Below, piece after piece: positions 46,301 to 55,370 of a stretch of 64,000 bases of DNA (position 1 is the first letter of the stretch; each line of letters begins with the position of its first letter). The stretch spans positions 4,960,001 to 5,024,000 of the forward strand of contig JBBMOL010000039.1 of NCBI GenBank assembly GCA_037954665.1, in the 5' to 3' direction. The DNA is from Laguncularia racemosa. Taxonomy: Eukaryota > Streptophyta > Magnoliopsida > Myrtales > Combretaceae. The translations under genes and the position numbers were made by a program. Below the pieces are notes generated by a model that saw only the letters and a program-made list of their open reading frames with translations, made no database searches and had not been told where the DNA came from.

Positions 46301-49300
46301 ATAGAAAAGGAAAAAATAATAATAAAATAAGGGAAGAATAAAAAAAAATATTCAGGTCAAGGGATACTGTTCAGCACGGATTTGAAGCACGATTGTCGGG
46401 TCGGTTATGGGTCGGAACCAGGTTCGAGCTGCGGAGGAAGGACAGGGGTTTTCGATGGTCGGCAGAGATCGTTCTAACGGTCGTTGACGCTTGCAAGGAT
46501 GTCCCTTCGGGTGTGAAGGAGTGTCATGGTGATGGGCTCGTAGCAGCAGCTCGTCGGTATGGTGGTGGGCGGAGGTGGTTGATGACGGCTAGGATTTGGG
46601 TTTCTCGAATGAGACCCTTGGAGACAACATTGACGTGCAAGATTAGCACTTTCTGAATCTAGGAGTCGATAGGGGTTCAAAAACACCAATTCCATGCTTC
46701 AAGGTTCAGTGTGGGAGAGGAAAAGCTAAAGAGAAGTGTTGGGTCGTGGGTATATTTTATGGAGAGAGAAAGCTCGGATTATGATCGAATGGGGATAATT
46801 TCGTGTTTTTTATCAAATCAATGGTGAAATCATGTCGTATGGATGACATACTGCTGTGTGGCACCACAGAAAAAAAAAAAAAAAAATAGCTTTTGCGCCT
46901 GCTCCATATCGGATTGGCGACTTTTGGTCCTTGGAGAGCGCGCTGGACCAACCAAGCTATAAATTATTTTAACCATTTAGTTAGACTTACTGATTTCAAA
47001 CTATAAATCTGATTTAGACCCAATTTAAACCTTATTCGACTACTTTCCTAAACACTGAAAGTGTAACATTTTTAAAAATAAAATCTAGTATATGTATATT
47101 AAAAGTAATTTCCAAATTGGGTTCAATTTGACAACTTAACAAGTTTTGATTTATTACACGTTTAGTTAATTTAAAATTTGAATTTCTTATAAAATAGTTA
47201 AATCAAGATCAATTGGAGCATGTTTGAAGCTATGATTAATTTAAATCAACCTCATTGTTATGATATAAAAATAATTAACTTGGACCAAGGTTGAAAATAT
47301 CAAATTTTTGAGAAATTCAATTATCTTATTTAAAGCTTGAAATCTATCAAACCACATATGTATACTTAAACTTGGTTTAATCTTAAAAATAATCTAATCC
47401 TTAAGATGAGACCTAATGATAAAAAATTGACCTAAATTTTTTATTCATTTTTCATTTTTAAAAATTTTCCCATTTTCCATTTTTTGTAGTTTTTCTTTCT
47501 TTCTTTCTTTTTTTGTATTTTTTGGTATTTTTATAATTATTATTATTTTTTATTAGCTATGACCTTTTCCATTGTTTATTGAAAAATCTAAGATGAAAAG
47601 GGGCGAAAATAGTATCTACAATACTTATACATGCTATAACATGTAATTATTAATTTGACACGTAGAGTTTCAGAAACATGATTAATTAAAAATTTTATTG
47701 TGTGCTATCTACTAATTATTTATCTTATGTGTTTTGATTTTTCATAAATAAAGATAACTATATAGTTAAAAAGGGAAACTATCTATTATTTCACTTGGTG
47801 GGTTTTAGCTAATAAAATTGAATAAGGTAATAATAAAATTGCAATTACTAATTGTTGATAAGGTTTTTTAAGCATGATTCTTCAAGGCTCAATTCGACCT
47901 ATCTAGGCTCAAGTCCAAGCTCCATAGGCCTGATCAAGCTTAAGCTTAGGTTGGCCATGTTCGACTAATAAATAAAGGAAGTTGGAAAGACAAAACACAT
48001 TTAGGGAAATGGAAGAGACATAGTATAGGTGTACCTTCTAAACCATTAATGCACCTACCAATCTCATCACCCATAAATAGGGAATGAGACAACATAGGAA
48101 TGGGTTCGAAATCTTAAGCCCTTTATACACCTTAAGCTTATTTGATTCTATTAAACAATTGTGTGCCGATTCATGCATCATCATCGCCTTAAGCCTTACC
48201 TTTCTCTTTTGTAAGTGATTTAACTACACTCAGAAACTGCAATACAACACTAATAAATAAAATAGTGCTAATATCTTTTACTTTATGTGGTTAAGCTTAA
48301 AATGATATTAATGATAAATTAATAATATATCTAAAAATAAAAATATATCCTTACCTAATCATAGTTTGATAGTTGGCTTTTAGAGTTTTATGGATAAAAT
48401 ATGAAAATATATATAAAGAAAAAAAATAAAAAATAGTTATTCTTTTAATGTGCAGAGAAAATTATAATTTTTTATTTAATTGCAATAGAAATTTTGTAAA
48501 ATGCACTCCAGTTAATCAGAGGCAGTCATATGAATAGACACAATACCAAACTCTTAAGAAAAAGCATAAATATCTAATGTCAGCGACGACTATAAGTAGG
48601 TTATGACCAGCAATATATAGTTTATCCTAATCAATTCTTGACCTTAGAATAACCTACAAGTACAAAAATATCTTCAACAGTAATTACTGGATGGTGAATG
48701 CTTTAATAAGTTAATAATTACGAGTACATAAAGTAAATAAGATAACTATGAGATAATTAACGACAATACTATAGCTTGAATTGCGTCATATAGAATGCGC
48801 GAATGGAAGATGAGTTGTTCGTGAGTCGTCATCTGCCATTAAAGGGTAATATTAATTTCTCATGCATTATTTGATAATTAAATAAATAATGACACTAACT
48901 ACATATATATATATATATATATATTTAGGAGGGAATACAGATTGTATATATATATATATATACATATAGGAGGGAATACAGATTGTATATATATATATAT
49001 AACATATAGGAGGGAATACAGATTGTATACTTATATAGTTTTTTTTTTTTTTCCTTTCTTTCTTTGTTGTTGTGGTGGCCGGTAAGCTCGCTTATAATTG
49101 TCCGAGGGATTGACAAAAGAAGATATCTTTTTCTGCTTTAATATCCTTGTTGGATAAAAAGCTAAAGAAAGCTACAACTTTCCTTGATTATACTACTTCG
49201 TATGTAATTCGAATTAACTTTCTATTTGTCGAAATGTATGATCGGAAAAGGATTAGAGGTAGACAGTAAGATGCAAACCTTCAGAAGGATCAGTAGTAGC

Positions 49301-49438
49301 GTTGGTAGTTTGAGCTTGAACTTTACATATACATAAGAGTAGCAGCTGCACATATATGCAAACAGCAACAACAGCATGGTGTATATCATGAAACAGAACG
49401 ACCGATGAAAATGATAACGACGACTTCCTTGTCCACAT
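17135..49438 (-). CDS. LRR VIII-2 receptor-like kinase gene, 24 exons, one internal stop
   Basis: Exons in transcript order: 49279-49438, 43347-43533, 43056-43127, 41750-41821, 41579-41650, 40959-41030, 40427-40498, 35445-35516, 35221-35292, 35067-35138, 34920-34991, 34252-34323, 34098-34163, 33822-33887, 33698-33742, 27651-27715, 20355-20728, 19967-20165, 19720-19890, 19232-19350, 18891-19101, 18574-18805, 18317-18467, 17135-17524. Every intron is GT-AG and all phases agree, giving 3,156 nt or 1,052 codons with the stop, a normal length for this subfamily. The product is a plasma-membrane receptor: signal peptide, N-terminal Cys motif, LRRs one per exon, malectin-like region, transmembrane helix, Ser/Thr kinase. 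The family is linked to cell-surface sensing in immunity and development; the ligand is unknown. One TAA at 34952-34954 interrupts exon 11, so as sequenced it would be truncated before the membrane anchor. Three antisense LTR retrotransposons lie in introns 7, 15 and 16. Confidence 0.9.
19720..19890 (-). CDS. LRR-RLK exon 19: transmembrane segment
   Basis: This 171-bp exon begins with the last extracellular residues (FEPTVDNNPP), then NDRTGMIVG and a 20-plus residue hydrophobic helix GIVVGVGVAGLFVLLLIFF, followed by the basic stop-transfer IIRQRRKAQ. The donor GAAG|GTAAGT is strong. It anchors the receptor in the plasma membrane. Confidence 0.92.
19967..20728 (-). CDS. LRR-RLK exons 17-18: malectin-like domain
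   Basis: Exon 17 (20355-20728) starts YNFSIKCGGPQITSSSG and continues through ERDNETLGPATYYV, RWAVSNVGYF, SASSLRYYGLGLENGNYTV and LGRRIFDIYIQ. Exon 18 (19967-20165) reads KDFDIRKEAGGSSF, NYLEIHLFWAGKGTCCVP and TYGPLISAISATP. Together they form the malectin-like carbohydrate-binding fold between LRRs and membrane in this subfamily. No stops. The donor after exon 17 is the weaker CAG|GTCGGC. Confidence 0.92.
20987..21558 (+). repeat. 5' LTR of the intron-16 gypsy element
   Basis: A 572-bp LTR. Bases 21065-21275 hold about four degenerate units built on CACGGCC...CACGGCCGTGT, each followed by a CAGAA-type spacer. A TATA-like TATATATAG is at about 21362. It ends CGCTGTGTCA before the primer-binding site. 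Confidence 0.92.
21592..26188 (+). pseudogene. Gypsy gag-pol of the intron-16 element
   Basis: The ATG at 21592 is placed by comparison with the sister element (53882). Gag: FLDWIAEVDRFFDYIEILED (about 22105-22160) and a CCHC knuckle CFRCNQPGHRSNEC (about 22770-22811). Protease: LIVDSGSCENIIG (about 23023). Reverse transcriptase: TPKKDGSWRMCVDSRAIN, MPFGLSNAPSTF and YFDDILVFS (about 24088). RNase H: CDASGVG, YSDCGALKYL. Integrase: zinc-finger Cys pair CYIC, then HPQTDGQTEVTN. Stops occur near 21655, 22208, 22972, 23561, 24353, 25032, 25152 and 25900. The usual Ser-Asp-Arg-Asp of integrase reads Ile-Gly-Arg-Asp, so a catalytic Asp seems lost. The tail runs into the 3' LTR. Confidence 0.92.
26172..26743 (+). 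repeat. 3' LTR of the intron-16 gypsy element
   Basis: Same 572-bp length as the 5' LTR. Many of its palindrome units differ from the 5' copy by C/T or G/A changes at CG sites, for example CACGGCCGTG against CACAGCCATG. Confidence 0.92.
26749..27650. other. Remaining sequence of receptor intron 16
   Basis: AT-rich intron sequence between the gypsy target-site duplication and exon 16. No further feature recognised. Confidence 0.6.
27651..27715 (-). CDS. LRR-RLK exon 16
   Basis: This 65-bp exon encodes SLPAGLHCLQQNFPCNSGAGR, the Cys-containing cap after the last LRR. Acceptor TTTGTAG|C and donor GAGAT|GTAAGT. It is isolated between two introns of about 6 and 7 kb, each holding a retrotransposon. 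Confidence 0.85.
28380..28604 (+). repeat. 5' LTR of the intron-15 copia element
   Basis: A 225-bp LTR paired with 33388-33614. It shares ATTATGTGGCTTTAT near the start and AGAAATTCATTAT near the end. Confidence 0.88.
28752..33381 (+). pseudogene. Copia gag-pol of the intron-15 element
   Basis: Gag remnants run from 28752 (ITEYLSLLQGLWQEMDHY at about 29180). Protease: the usual DSGA motif is altered to LIDSKATNHM (about 29872). Pre-integrase: WLYHRHLGHPSFRVL (about 30295). Integrase: HSDIWGPS, then TPQQNGVVEQKNG (about 30790), partly duplicated. Reverse transcriptase: KTEMEALKRNKTWELVE, AFLHGNLEEEVCMEVPP and YVDDIIIIG (about 32419). RNase H: YTDVDYAGSLVDRRSTSGYY, TKHIEV and NQLADVLTKGLP (about 33286). 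The longest intact frame is 32329-33000. Numerous stops and frameshifts; not functional. Confidence 0.9.
33388..33614 (+). repeat. 3' LTR of the intron-15 copia element
   Basis: A 227-bp LTR. Its last 32 bases plus the target duplication and adjoining intron bases are repeated once more to the right (tandem 46-bp units at 33583-33628 and 33629-33674). Confidence 0.88.
33698..35516 (-). CDS. LRR-RLK exons 8-15: second LRR block
   Basis: Exon 8 (35445-35516) WASDNALTSKIPDFIG; exon 9 (35221-35292) GNSFEGPIPLAVSNLTSL; exon 10 (35067-35138) RISDLTDGSSSLEFIKGL; exon 11 (34920-34991) LRNNNISDSIP then a stop; exon 12 (34252-34323) DLSFNNLVGPVPDVLFNL; exon 13 (34098-34163) FLSNNSLNGTLPTQ; exon 14 (33822-33887) DVSYNNLMGSLPTWINEQ; exon 15 (33698-33742) NLVGNNFTIDNNNI. 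Exons 8-12 are 72 bp each and exons 13-14 are 66 bp, one LRR per exon in the same phase. These form the end of the LRR solenoid in the apoplast. Confidence 0.9.
34952..34954 (-). other. In-frame TAA in LRR exon 11
   Basis: On the minus strand the codons read ATC CCA TAA AAT ATT GGA where an LRR expects Ile-Pro-x-Asn-Ile-Gly. A TCA to TAA change is the simplest origin. It is codon 321 of 1,052. The exon keeps its 72-bp length and splice sites, so this is a point nonsense mutation and not part of a wider decay. Confidence 0.85.
35619..35988 (+). repeat. 5' LTR of the intron-7 copia element
   Basis: A 370-bp LTR. It is pyrimidine-rich towards its end and contains the shared GACAAACTTCC/GATAAACTTCC segment and TTTATGTATAAAGGATGAAA. 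Confidence 0.92.
36049..39949 (+). pseudogene. Copia gag-pol of the intron-7 element
   Basis: The ATG at 36049 (MASNNSISLPPPHFNGKNY) starts gag, with the longest gag frame at 36241-36603. A decayed knuckle CPYCKKTNYMKDYC is at about 36802. Protease LVDSGCTHHMTTS is at about 37040. Integrase 37606-37920 has FLLFIDDYSRYCWAFFLKQK and RLDNGVEYTSNQF, and continues to 38326 (HLKVFGSVCY, GIFVGYSSKSKGYR). Reverse transcriptase has FIKQPHSF and YVDDTLITG (about 39031). RNase H has LCDSKSTVAMVKNPVFHSKT and DQVADIFTKAL (about 39846), ending at TGA 39947-39949. At least ten stops or frameshifts; not functional. Confidence 0.9.
39944..40301 (+). repeat. 3' LTR of the intron-7 copia element
   Basis: A 358-bp LTR, 12 bp shorter than the 5' copy because of small deletions. 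The pol stop codon overlaps its first bases. Confidence 0.92.
40427..43127 (-). CDS. LRR-RLK exons 3-7: first LRR block
   Basis: Exon 3 (43056-43127) KVYAMSVRGNIPDELWNL; exon 4 (41750-41821) NLAQNLLTGSLSPAVGIL; exon 5 (41579-41650) GINALSGEFPVEIGQL; exon 6 (40959-41030) SFATNNFSGSLPSEIGNL; exon 7 (40427-40498) YFSSSGLSGEIPTTFANL. Each is exactly 72 bp with the same 1-23-2 phase, one LRR per exon. No disabling change seen. Confidence 0.92.
43347..43533 (-). CDS. LRR-RLK exon 2: N-terminal Cys region
   Basis: This 187-bp exon encodes IINSIFQKWSIEANPSQWNI, GEPCSGAAIDS, NPFIKCDCSYDND and TTCHITQL. This is the N-terminal capping region diagnostic of LRR subfamily VIII-2. Acceptor TGTGCAG|CG and donor CAACT|GTATGT. 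Confidence 0.93.
46365..46960. other. GC-rich island inside intron 1
   Basis: Composition changes abruptly from AT-rich to about balanced. It contains open frames in both directions (plus 46393-46656; minus 46474-46695) that match nothing I know. An A17-18 run at about 46869 interrupts it. It could be a captured gene fragment, an LTR piece or an old retroposon. I assign no function. Confidence 0.35.
48903..49035. repeat. TA microsatellite with triplicated GGGAATACAGATTG unit
   Basis: Three units of about 40 bp, each AGGAGGGAATACAGATTGTA followed by a TA run of varying length (starting about 48928, 48969 and 49009), preceded by a further TA run. Located ~250 bp inside intron 1 from exon 1. 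Confidence 0.85.
49279..49438 (-). CDS. LRR-RLK exon 1: signal peptide
   Basis: The exon runs from ATG 49438 (MWTRKSSLSF) through a hydrophobic core (AVVAVCIYVQLLLLCIC) to a likely cleavage after KVQA, then mature QTTNATTDPSE. Donor GAAG|GTTTGC at 49279. The start is chosen because it begins the signal peptide and matches the paralogous exon at 11309. Confidence 0.88.
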
Positions 49439-49680
49439 GATTCAAGTCTTTGTTCTCTTCAAGAAAAGGATCTGCTAAGAATAGTATATCAAACACACAC
49501 ACACACATAGAAGAGAGAGAGAGAGAGAATTTCCTTAGAACTCTGTATGATATGGAGGAGAAAAGGTGTGTATACGAAAGTTGTGTTGTTAAAATTATCA
49601 ACTCTCAAGGTCAACATATGTCGTTAATATGTGGCGTCTACAAAATTCGACTTTAATTAATGTGAAGGTACGGATTCTAA
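49439..49680 (-). promoter_or_regulatory. 5' leader and proximal upstream region of the receptor gene
   Basis: On the minus strand the leader just before ATG holds a CT-repeat and a GT-repeat (plus-strand ACACACACACAC then GAGAGAGAGAGA at about 49495-49527). CT-rich leaders are common in plant genes. Similarity to the orphan exon copy extends to about 49670, so this conserved block probably marks leader plus core promoter. No TATA box or start site is asserted. Confidence 0.45.
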
Positions 49681-51400
49681 TATCGACTGGACTCGCTACC
49701 TTTAAGATTAAATATAGATCTTCTGTCTAACTAGGAATAGCCAGCAGCCACTGGCCCTCCAAGAATCTTGAACCCATTTATATTTTATTATTTTCTTTCT
49801 CTAAGCCTTTTGATTTTCTCTCCAAACTATCTCGGACAGTAAGATATATTTCTAAAAGGGAAAATTACACATGAGAGATTGTCTAGTTTAAACAGAACTC
49901 GAATTCTCAAATGATTAATATAGAAAACATTGTTATACTATTTGGTGTCGACGAAATAATCTATTACAGTATTGTCATAATTTTATCAATTAAATATGAT
50001 AAATAATATGATACAGTAGTTGATGTAGCTTTTGGTGAAATAAAATATTATAATATACCATAAAAAATAGAAAATATATGGATATTCGAATAGAGAGACA
50101 AAATGCCGAAACCCTTAACCTTTAATTCAGAATTTCAAATGACTCTTTGGTGTTTTTATGCAATTGAGAGGAGGCTTTTGGCCATTAACTGATGGGGAAC
50201 ACTAAAACTCATCAGAATTGTTCAATTTGGCCATCAACATGCGCAGTCCAATAGAGAGAATGATGCAGTTCGCGATCTTTTCTAGCGAGAGAAAGTACCA
50301 ATTTTGATGATTTTTGGGCGGCATTCGGTTCGATTTTTTCTATCTATTGAATATACATTACTCACCATTTATGTATTTTAGACTGAAATGATATTGATAT
50401 TTATTTTAATCATTAAAAATTAATACTATTAATTATTCATGAAATGTCAGAAATTTTTCATTTCTAACATAAAGGTGCCCAAGTTAATATGGGTTCAAAA
50501 CATACACTTGGTAAATATGTACAAAAAATTGAAGAATGCGTTTATTAGGCAATATGGTTTTGATTTTATGTAATTTTTTATTTTAAAATATATATTTTTA
50601 GTTTTTGATGTGTAATTAATTTTTTATTTAAGTTATTTTTATTTCTATTGGAAGCATCAATATTTTTCAATTTTTATTAATTAATTTACATTAATTCTGT
50701 TAAGTTTTTTGTATATGTTGACATGTAGCAGCTCCTAGTTGATTACTAACAATTAATTTGAGTAAATAATACTATTGAATATATCAATTAAATAAAATAA
50801 TTAAAATATCTGAAAATTAAAAAGAAGCTGGAATTTTTTTATTTTTTTAAAAAAGAACATATGCGACGACAGATCTTGTTTATATAAATGTTTGATCCTG
50901 AAGAGAGAAAAAAAGGTTATTAATATATATGCGGCACACATTGTTTATTGAACCCGGTAACACGCTTAAACTAGTTTGAAGACCTTAACTTATAAATGTC
51001 TCAATGATAAGGTAAATTTTATTATGAGTTATCTACATATGTCTTACTGTCATAAAAGTCGTCAATATGAAAACATCGAAAAGTTTGTTTCCATCACGGC
51101 AGACACAAGGCGGTTTAGATTGGTTATTGCCTTTCTACGTCAAGCCAAATATTTTGACTTTCTGAGTGTATACATACATATTTTTATTATTTATTTTTAA
51201 TCTTTTTCGAGATCACTCCTGTTGTTAAACTTATCATTATGATAACCAAAAGATAACGATATTTGTTTTCATCACCATGCATATGCCTGCCAGTTTTGTT
51301 CCATCAAATTGAAACTGTAGAGCTAGCTAATACTCAGACTGATCGTTTTTTAGAAGTATATTTCCATCAATAATATATATATATATTTGGCCAACTATAT
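49681..51400. other. Upstream intergenic stretch
   Basis: AT-rich, without recognisable gene or bounded repeat. Confidence 0.4.
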
Positions 51401-53406
51401 ATTTCCATCAATATTACTGAAGACAATAAGAAGTTTTTGCATATGAGGCAATGGGAATGTATATTTGATTCATGTGGTGTGTAAATTGGGCAATTTACAT
51501 TGAAATGTCCTTTTGAAAATATTTTAAAGTGAAGGACAAAATGGTAATTTTATTTCCTGTCCTTAGGGTTTACTACATGAGTCGATATAAATCCATCACT
51601 CCTCTTCATTGGCCATTGACACTGGAGAAATCCTACCGACATCTCCCAGCCAAGTGAAAAAAGACTCTTCTACATTAGGCAAAGCTTTCTTCTATCTTTA
51701 CAATTGATTCTCTTATTCATAGGCTTAACTAAACTCTAATGTAAATTGTTGTAACCTTTTAGAGATCCAGAGGCGGACTTGTGACAAGAACAAATAATGA
51801 AAAGATTACCACAATTAAGTTTTTGTCAAAATCTTTTATCCTTCCATAAACACTAATATTTTTAATGCTAGCAAAAGTTTGAGGAGACAAAATCAAGGGT
51901 TCAATGTTTTCTTTCAAAGATATCTATTTTTACAAAAATTCAAGGTAAGATATATGCTATTCAATCCTTTCTTTCTTCTTTTTTTTTTTTTTCTTTCCTT
52001 TAAAACCTTAAACGTAGAAACCCTAGGAATTGATAATGTTGATTTAGTGATATTGAAGGTTGGATTTGTGAATTCGATAAGAAATTTGTTAAGGATGGTG
52101 TCTTGATGGATACAAGTTGATTTTGATTCAAGTTTAAGTGCTTGAGAACTCTAAGACTACCTTAGATTGAAATCGTGGTTAGGAACCTATAAAATAGGTG
52201 TTTTTATGACTTTTAAAAGAAGAAGCCTTTAGTTGGCATTTGATTGGCCTAACCTCGGCTAATGACTCCTTTTCTGGACCAATTTTTCTTAAAAATAAGT
52301 GCTTTTTAGGTTTTTCTTGTCTTGTGTCTAGTTGTTTTGTAGAATAGTGACATTTAATAGGTTTTGACTAGACATATAAAGAGGAAGTGCTAATTCTAGA
52401 TTCAATATTATTAATTGACAAATGGAAATTGAAGTTGACTCTATATATTATGGATTATAGGTGTTGAACAATTTTAAGCTTTTTTGAGTTATTTAGTTGA
52501 ACAACAGGTATGTAGGTGTTGTTGATTTTTTATTGCATGTGTTAAGATAGAGAAAACCTAGCTAATTAATAATTGGCTTTTATAAATGTTGCACTTTTGT
52601 GTGTATTGGCCATGGACAATCATATGGTGTATTGCACAATTTAGAAAGTAGATAGATTTAGTCACTAAGCTTGTTGCGATGACTTAGCGAGTCGCCATAT
52701 AAGAGAGCAATGTTAGATATGACTAGTGAAAAGGAGCAATTTTACAATGAAAGTGCTAATTGATGGATTGGGACATTGATTAAGACCATTGCAATTGATT
52801 GGATCATTGATATTTGTTAACGTGTGATAAACTTAGTATGAGAAGATTTTATCTATTTAGGGTTTATGAACATGGCTATATTGGTTAATACTAGGTTGTG
52901 GTTTAGGAAGTAATATAATAATATTTGATTGATAATGGGCTGTGGCCCTACAATATATTTTGTTGATTTATACTGGGGCTAAAGTCCTATGATTTAGTTT
53001 GTTGATATTGGGTCACAATCTTATGATTGATTCTACTGGTATATATTTAGGGCTACCATCTTATGTTTTATCTTATTTAGTAGTAGAATTTGAGTTATTC
53101 AAAATTTTAGTTTTTAGAATTATATTGAGATAATTAAATTATCATAGGTTGCATTTGGTAATTATAGGCCTTTGTGTGAGTTTTGCTTGTGCATATTTTG
53201 TCTAATAGCTTATACTGGATTTTTTAAAATTCCAAGTTATGATTATGTTATGATGAATATGAAGTATTTTATGATGACTATGATGAAAATGGTTGAGAGC
53301 TATCGCAAGCATATTGAAGCACTAATATAATGTGACTTGATATTTGGATTAGAACTATTACAATTAGAAATAATAATGTAAATTGGAGATGCTAGTATTT
53401 AAGATT
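51401..53406. other. Possible decayed LTR-type sequence
   Basis: A block at 51480-51760 reads like a promoter and leader (GATATAAATCCATC, then CT-rich sequence) without a following gene. Between about 52920 and 53070 a ~55-bp unit with GGGCTGTGGCCCTA / GGGCTAAAGTCCTA / GGTCACAATCTTA is repeated three times, a pattern seen in some plant gypsy LTRs. No boundaries found. Confidence 0.3.
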
Positions 53407-53848
53407 TGGTGCGGACATGGCGTGTCTCTTACAAAGCACGGTCGTGTAATGTGTTGGAAAGCTCCAAAACACACACGGCCTCATGCACGGCCAGAAGGCA
53501 CGGCCGTGTAGTTATGTCAGGAGTATCACCCGGAAGCCTACACGACTTTATACACAACTGTGATACAAGACAGATGACAACGTGTATACATATATTTATT
53601 TCCACGTGTACATATATATTTCCTTTTTTATTTGTTTTCCTAAGGACTATATATAGTTGTTAGGTCATTTTTAGGGTTAGCATTTATTCTTTTATCAATA
53701 TACACTTTTAGAGAAAAGTTTTCTCTGCTTTCCCGATTGCTGCGCAATTGAGTTTTTTCAAGGAATAAACTCAGATTATTCTTTGTTTATTCGCGAGGTT
53801 CAATCCTATAATTGGTCTCTTGTTTTTAATGCTTTCCTCGCTGCGTCA
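53407..53848 (+). repeat. 5' LTR of the truncated gypsy copy
   Basis: Homologous to 20987-21558 but about 130 bp shorter. The difference lies in the CACGGCC/GGCCGTG palindrome units, of which this copy has fewer. Confidence 0.85.
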
Positions 53849-53881
53849 GTTGGTATCAGAGCAAGGCAATTTCTTGTGGAT

Positions 53882-55370
53882 ATGTCGGCTAACGACGGTG
53901 TTGGCAGCGGTCGTGTTCTCGACTTAGATTGGGATACGGAAGTCCAAGGAGTCAATCAATGGGCTCCAAGGACGGTGGTCAAAGCCATGGAACAGAGTCT
54001 CGGGCACGTATTGCAGTGTTTGGAAGACTTGATGGCGCGTTTCGACGCTATGGTGATGGGCCATAACAAAAACAGGGATGTTGTTGGGAATCAACCAGGA
54101 GTAGCAGTCGCTCGTGGCGGTCTTATCAATTAACCTGCAGCCTCGAATCAGTGGAATCAAAGGCTAGATGAAAGTTCCTATGAGGAAGAGGGTGAATTCC
54201 TGTAGAGGAGGGGACAACCACCGAGAAGGGGCAGTGTTGGTGGTGGCAGATACCGCGGGGTCGGTGACCAAATTGACCAGGAGTACGGTGGCGGATATCG
54301 AAGAAACCACCAGGGATACGATCATATAGATGGCGGTGATTTCTGTCTCAAGGTAGATATTCCATCCTTTAATGGTAATCTTAATATAGAAGATTTCCTG
54401 GATTGGATTGCAGAAGTCGATAGATTTTTTCGACTATATGGAGGTACTTGAGGATAGGAGAGTATGGTTAGTTGCTTGTAGGCTGAAAGGAGGGGCTTCT
54501 ACATGGTGGGATCGTTTGCAAAACCGGAGGCAGAGAGAGGGAAAGCAACCTATAAGGACATGGTATCGCATGAAGAATCTGTTGCAAAGGGATTTTCTAC
54601 CACCCGACTATGAGCAGATCCTCTTCCAGCAGTACCAATAATGTTGTCAGGGGCAAAGGACGGTGCATGAATACACCACCGAGTTTATGAGGCAGGCGGA
54701 GAGGAATGATCTGAGGGAGACTGAGGGTCAGTAGGTAGCGCGATTTGTGGACGGATTGAAGCCCCAAATTAGGGATAGAATCGGGGTGATGGTGTTTAGA
54801 ACTGTCAATGAGGCAAAGAATTTGGCCCTTAAAGCTGAGATGATGATTCAAGAACAGAGTGCAAGGCTTGGTGGGGGCAAAAGGAATTATGTGTATGATA
54901 GTATTGGCAGTGGCAGCCGGGTGGTTGGTGAAAGGGTTAGAGGAATAGTCGAGAAACCAACTGGGAGTATAGAGAAGAAAGAAGACAAGGCCGAGGGAAA
55001 GAAGCCTCTTGAGAGTAAAGAGACCCTAAGGTAAAATAATTCGTATGCCAAACCGATTTTGGGAAGTGCTATAGGTGTAATCAACTGGGACACCGATCCA
55101 ACGAATGCCCGAATCGACAAACGATAAACATTGTCGAAAGGGAGAAAGAGGAGGAAGTGTGCTGTGAACCGGATGGTAAGGATGAATATTATGATGAGGC
55201 TGATGATGGAGTGGAACCGAACTATGTGATCAGAAGGATGATGCTGGCACCGAAATAGGAGGGTAGTTCGCAGCGACACTAGCTGTTCCGCACTAGGTGC
55301 ACAATTGGTGGGCAAGTGTTCGACCTGATTGTTGACAGTGGGAGCTGTGAGAACATAATCGGAAGAGAGG
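53882..55370 (+). pseudogene. Gypsy gag and start of protease, truncated
   Basis: ATG 53882 (MSANDGVGSGRVLDLD) starts gag. A stop follows at about 54131. Gag continues in a shifted frame with FLDWIAEVD, FFDYMEVLEDRRVWLVACRL, DFLPPDYEQILFQQYQ and a knuckle with NQLGHRSNEC (about 55081-55110, preceded by a frameshift). Protease begins FDLIVDSGSCENIIGREV and is cut at 55370. Confidence 0.85.

Larger units (their letters stand above)
43534..49278 (-). other. Receptor intron 1, AT-rich, 5.7 kb
   Basis: Mostly AT-rich sequence with poly-A/T and ATT microsatellites (for example TTATTATTATTATT at about 44110). It has no full retrotransposon. A GC-rich island at 46365-46960 and a TA-repeat array near 48903-49035 are listed separately. 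Two short segments (about 45235-45535 and 47880-47965) share AGCTTGAGCTT/GAGCTCGAGCTC-like text and may be old repeats. Confidence 0.6.
53407..55370 (+). mobile_element. Second copy of the intron-16 gypsy family, truncated
   Basis: The 5' LTR 53407-53848 (442 bp) starts TGGTGCGGACATGG and ends GCGTCA. The primer-binding site TGGTATCAGAGC is at 53851. The sequence parallels 20987-23070 and breaks off inside protease at 55370, where an Athila-type LTR begins with TGATAGAGCC. The remaining pol and the 3' LTR are not found downstream. Confidence 0.9.

Noticed and set aside
46393..46656. An 87-codon plus-strand frame in intron 1
   Set aside because: It overlaps frames on the other strand, has no recognisable domain and owes its length to higher GC content.
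51879..52106. A 75-codon frame after a promoter-like block
   Set aside because: The start is poorly supported, the sequence includes a poly-pyrimidine run translated as Phe/Leu, and no conservation is recognisable.
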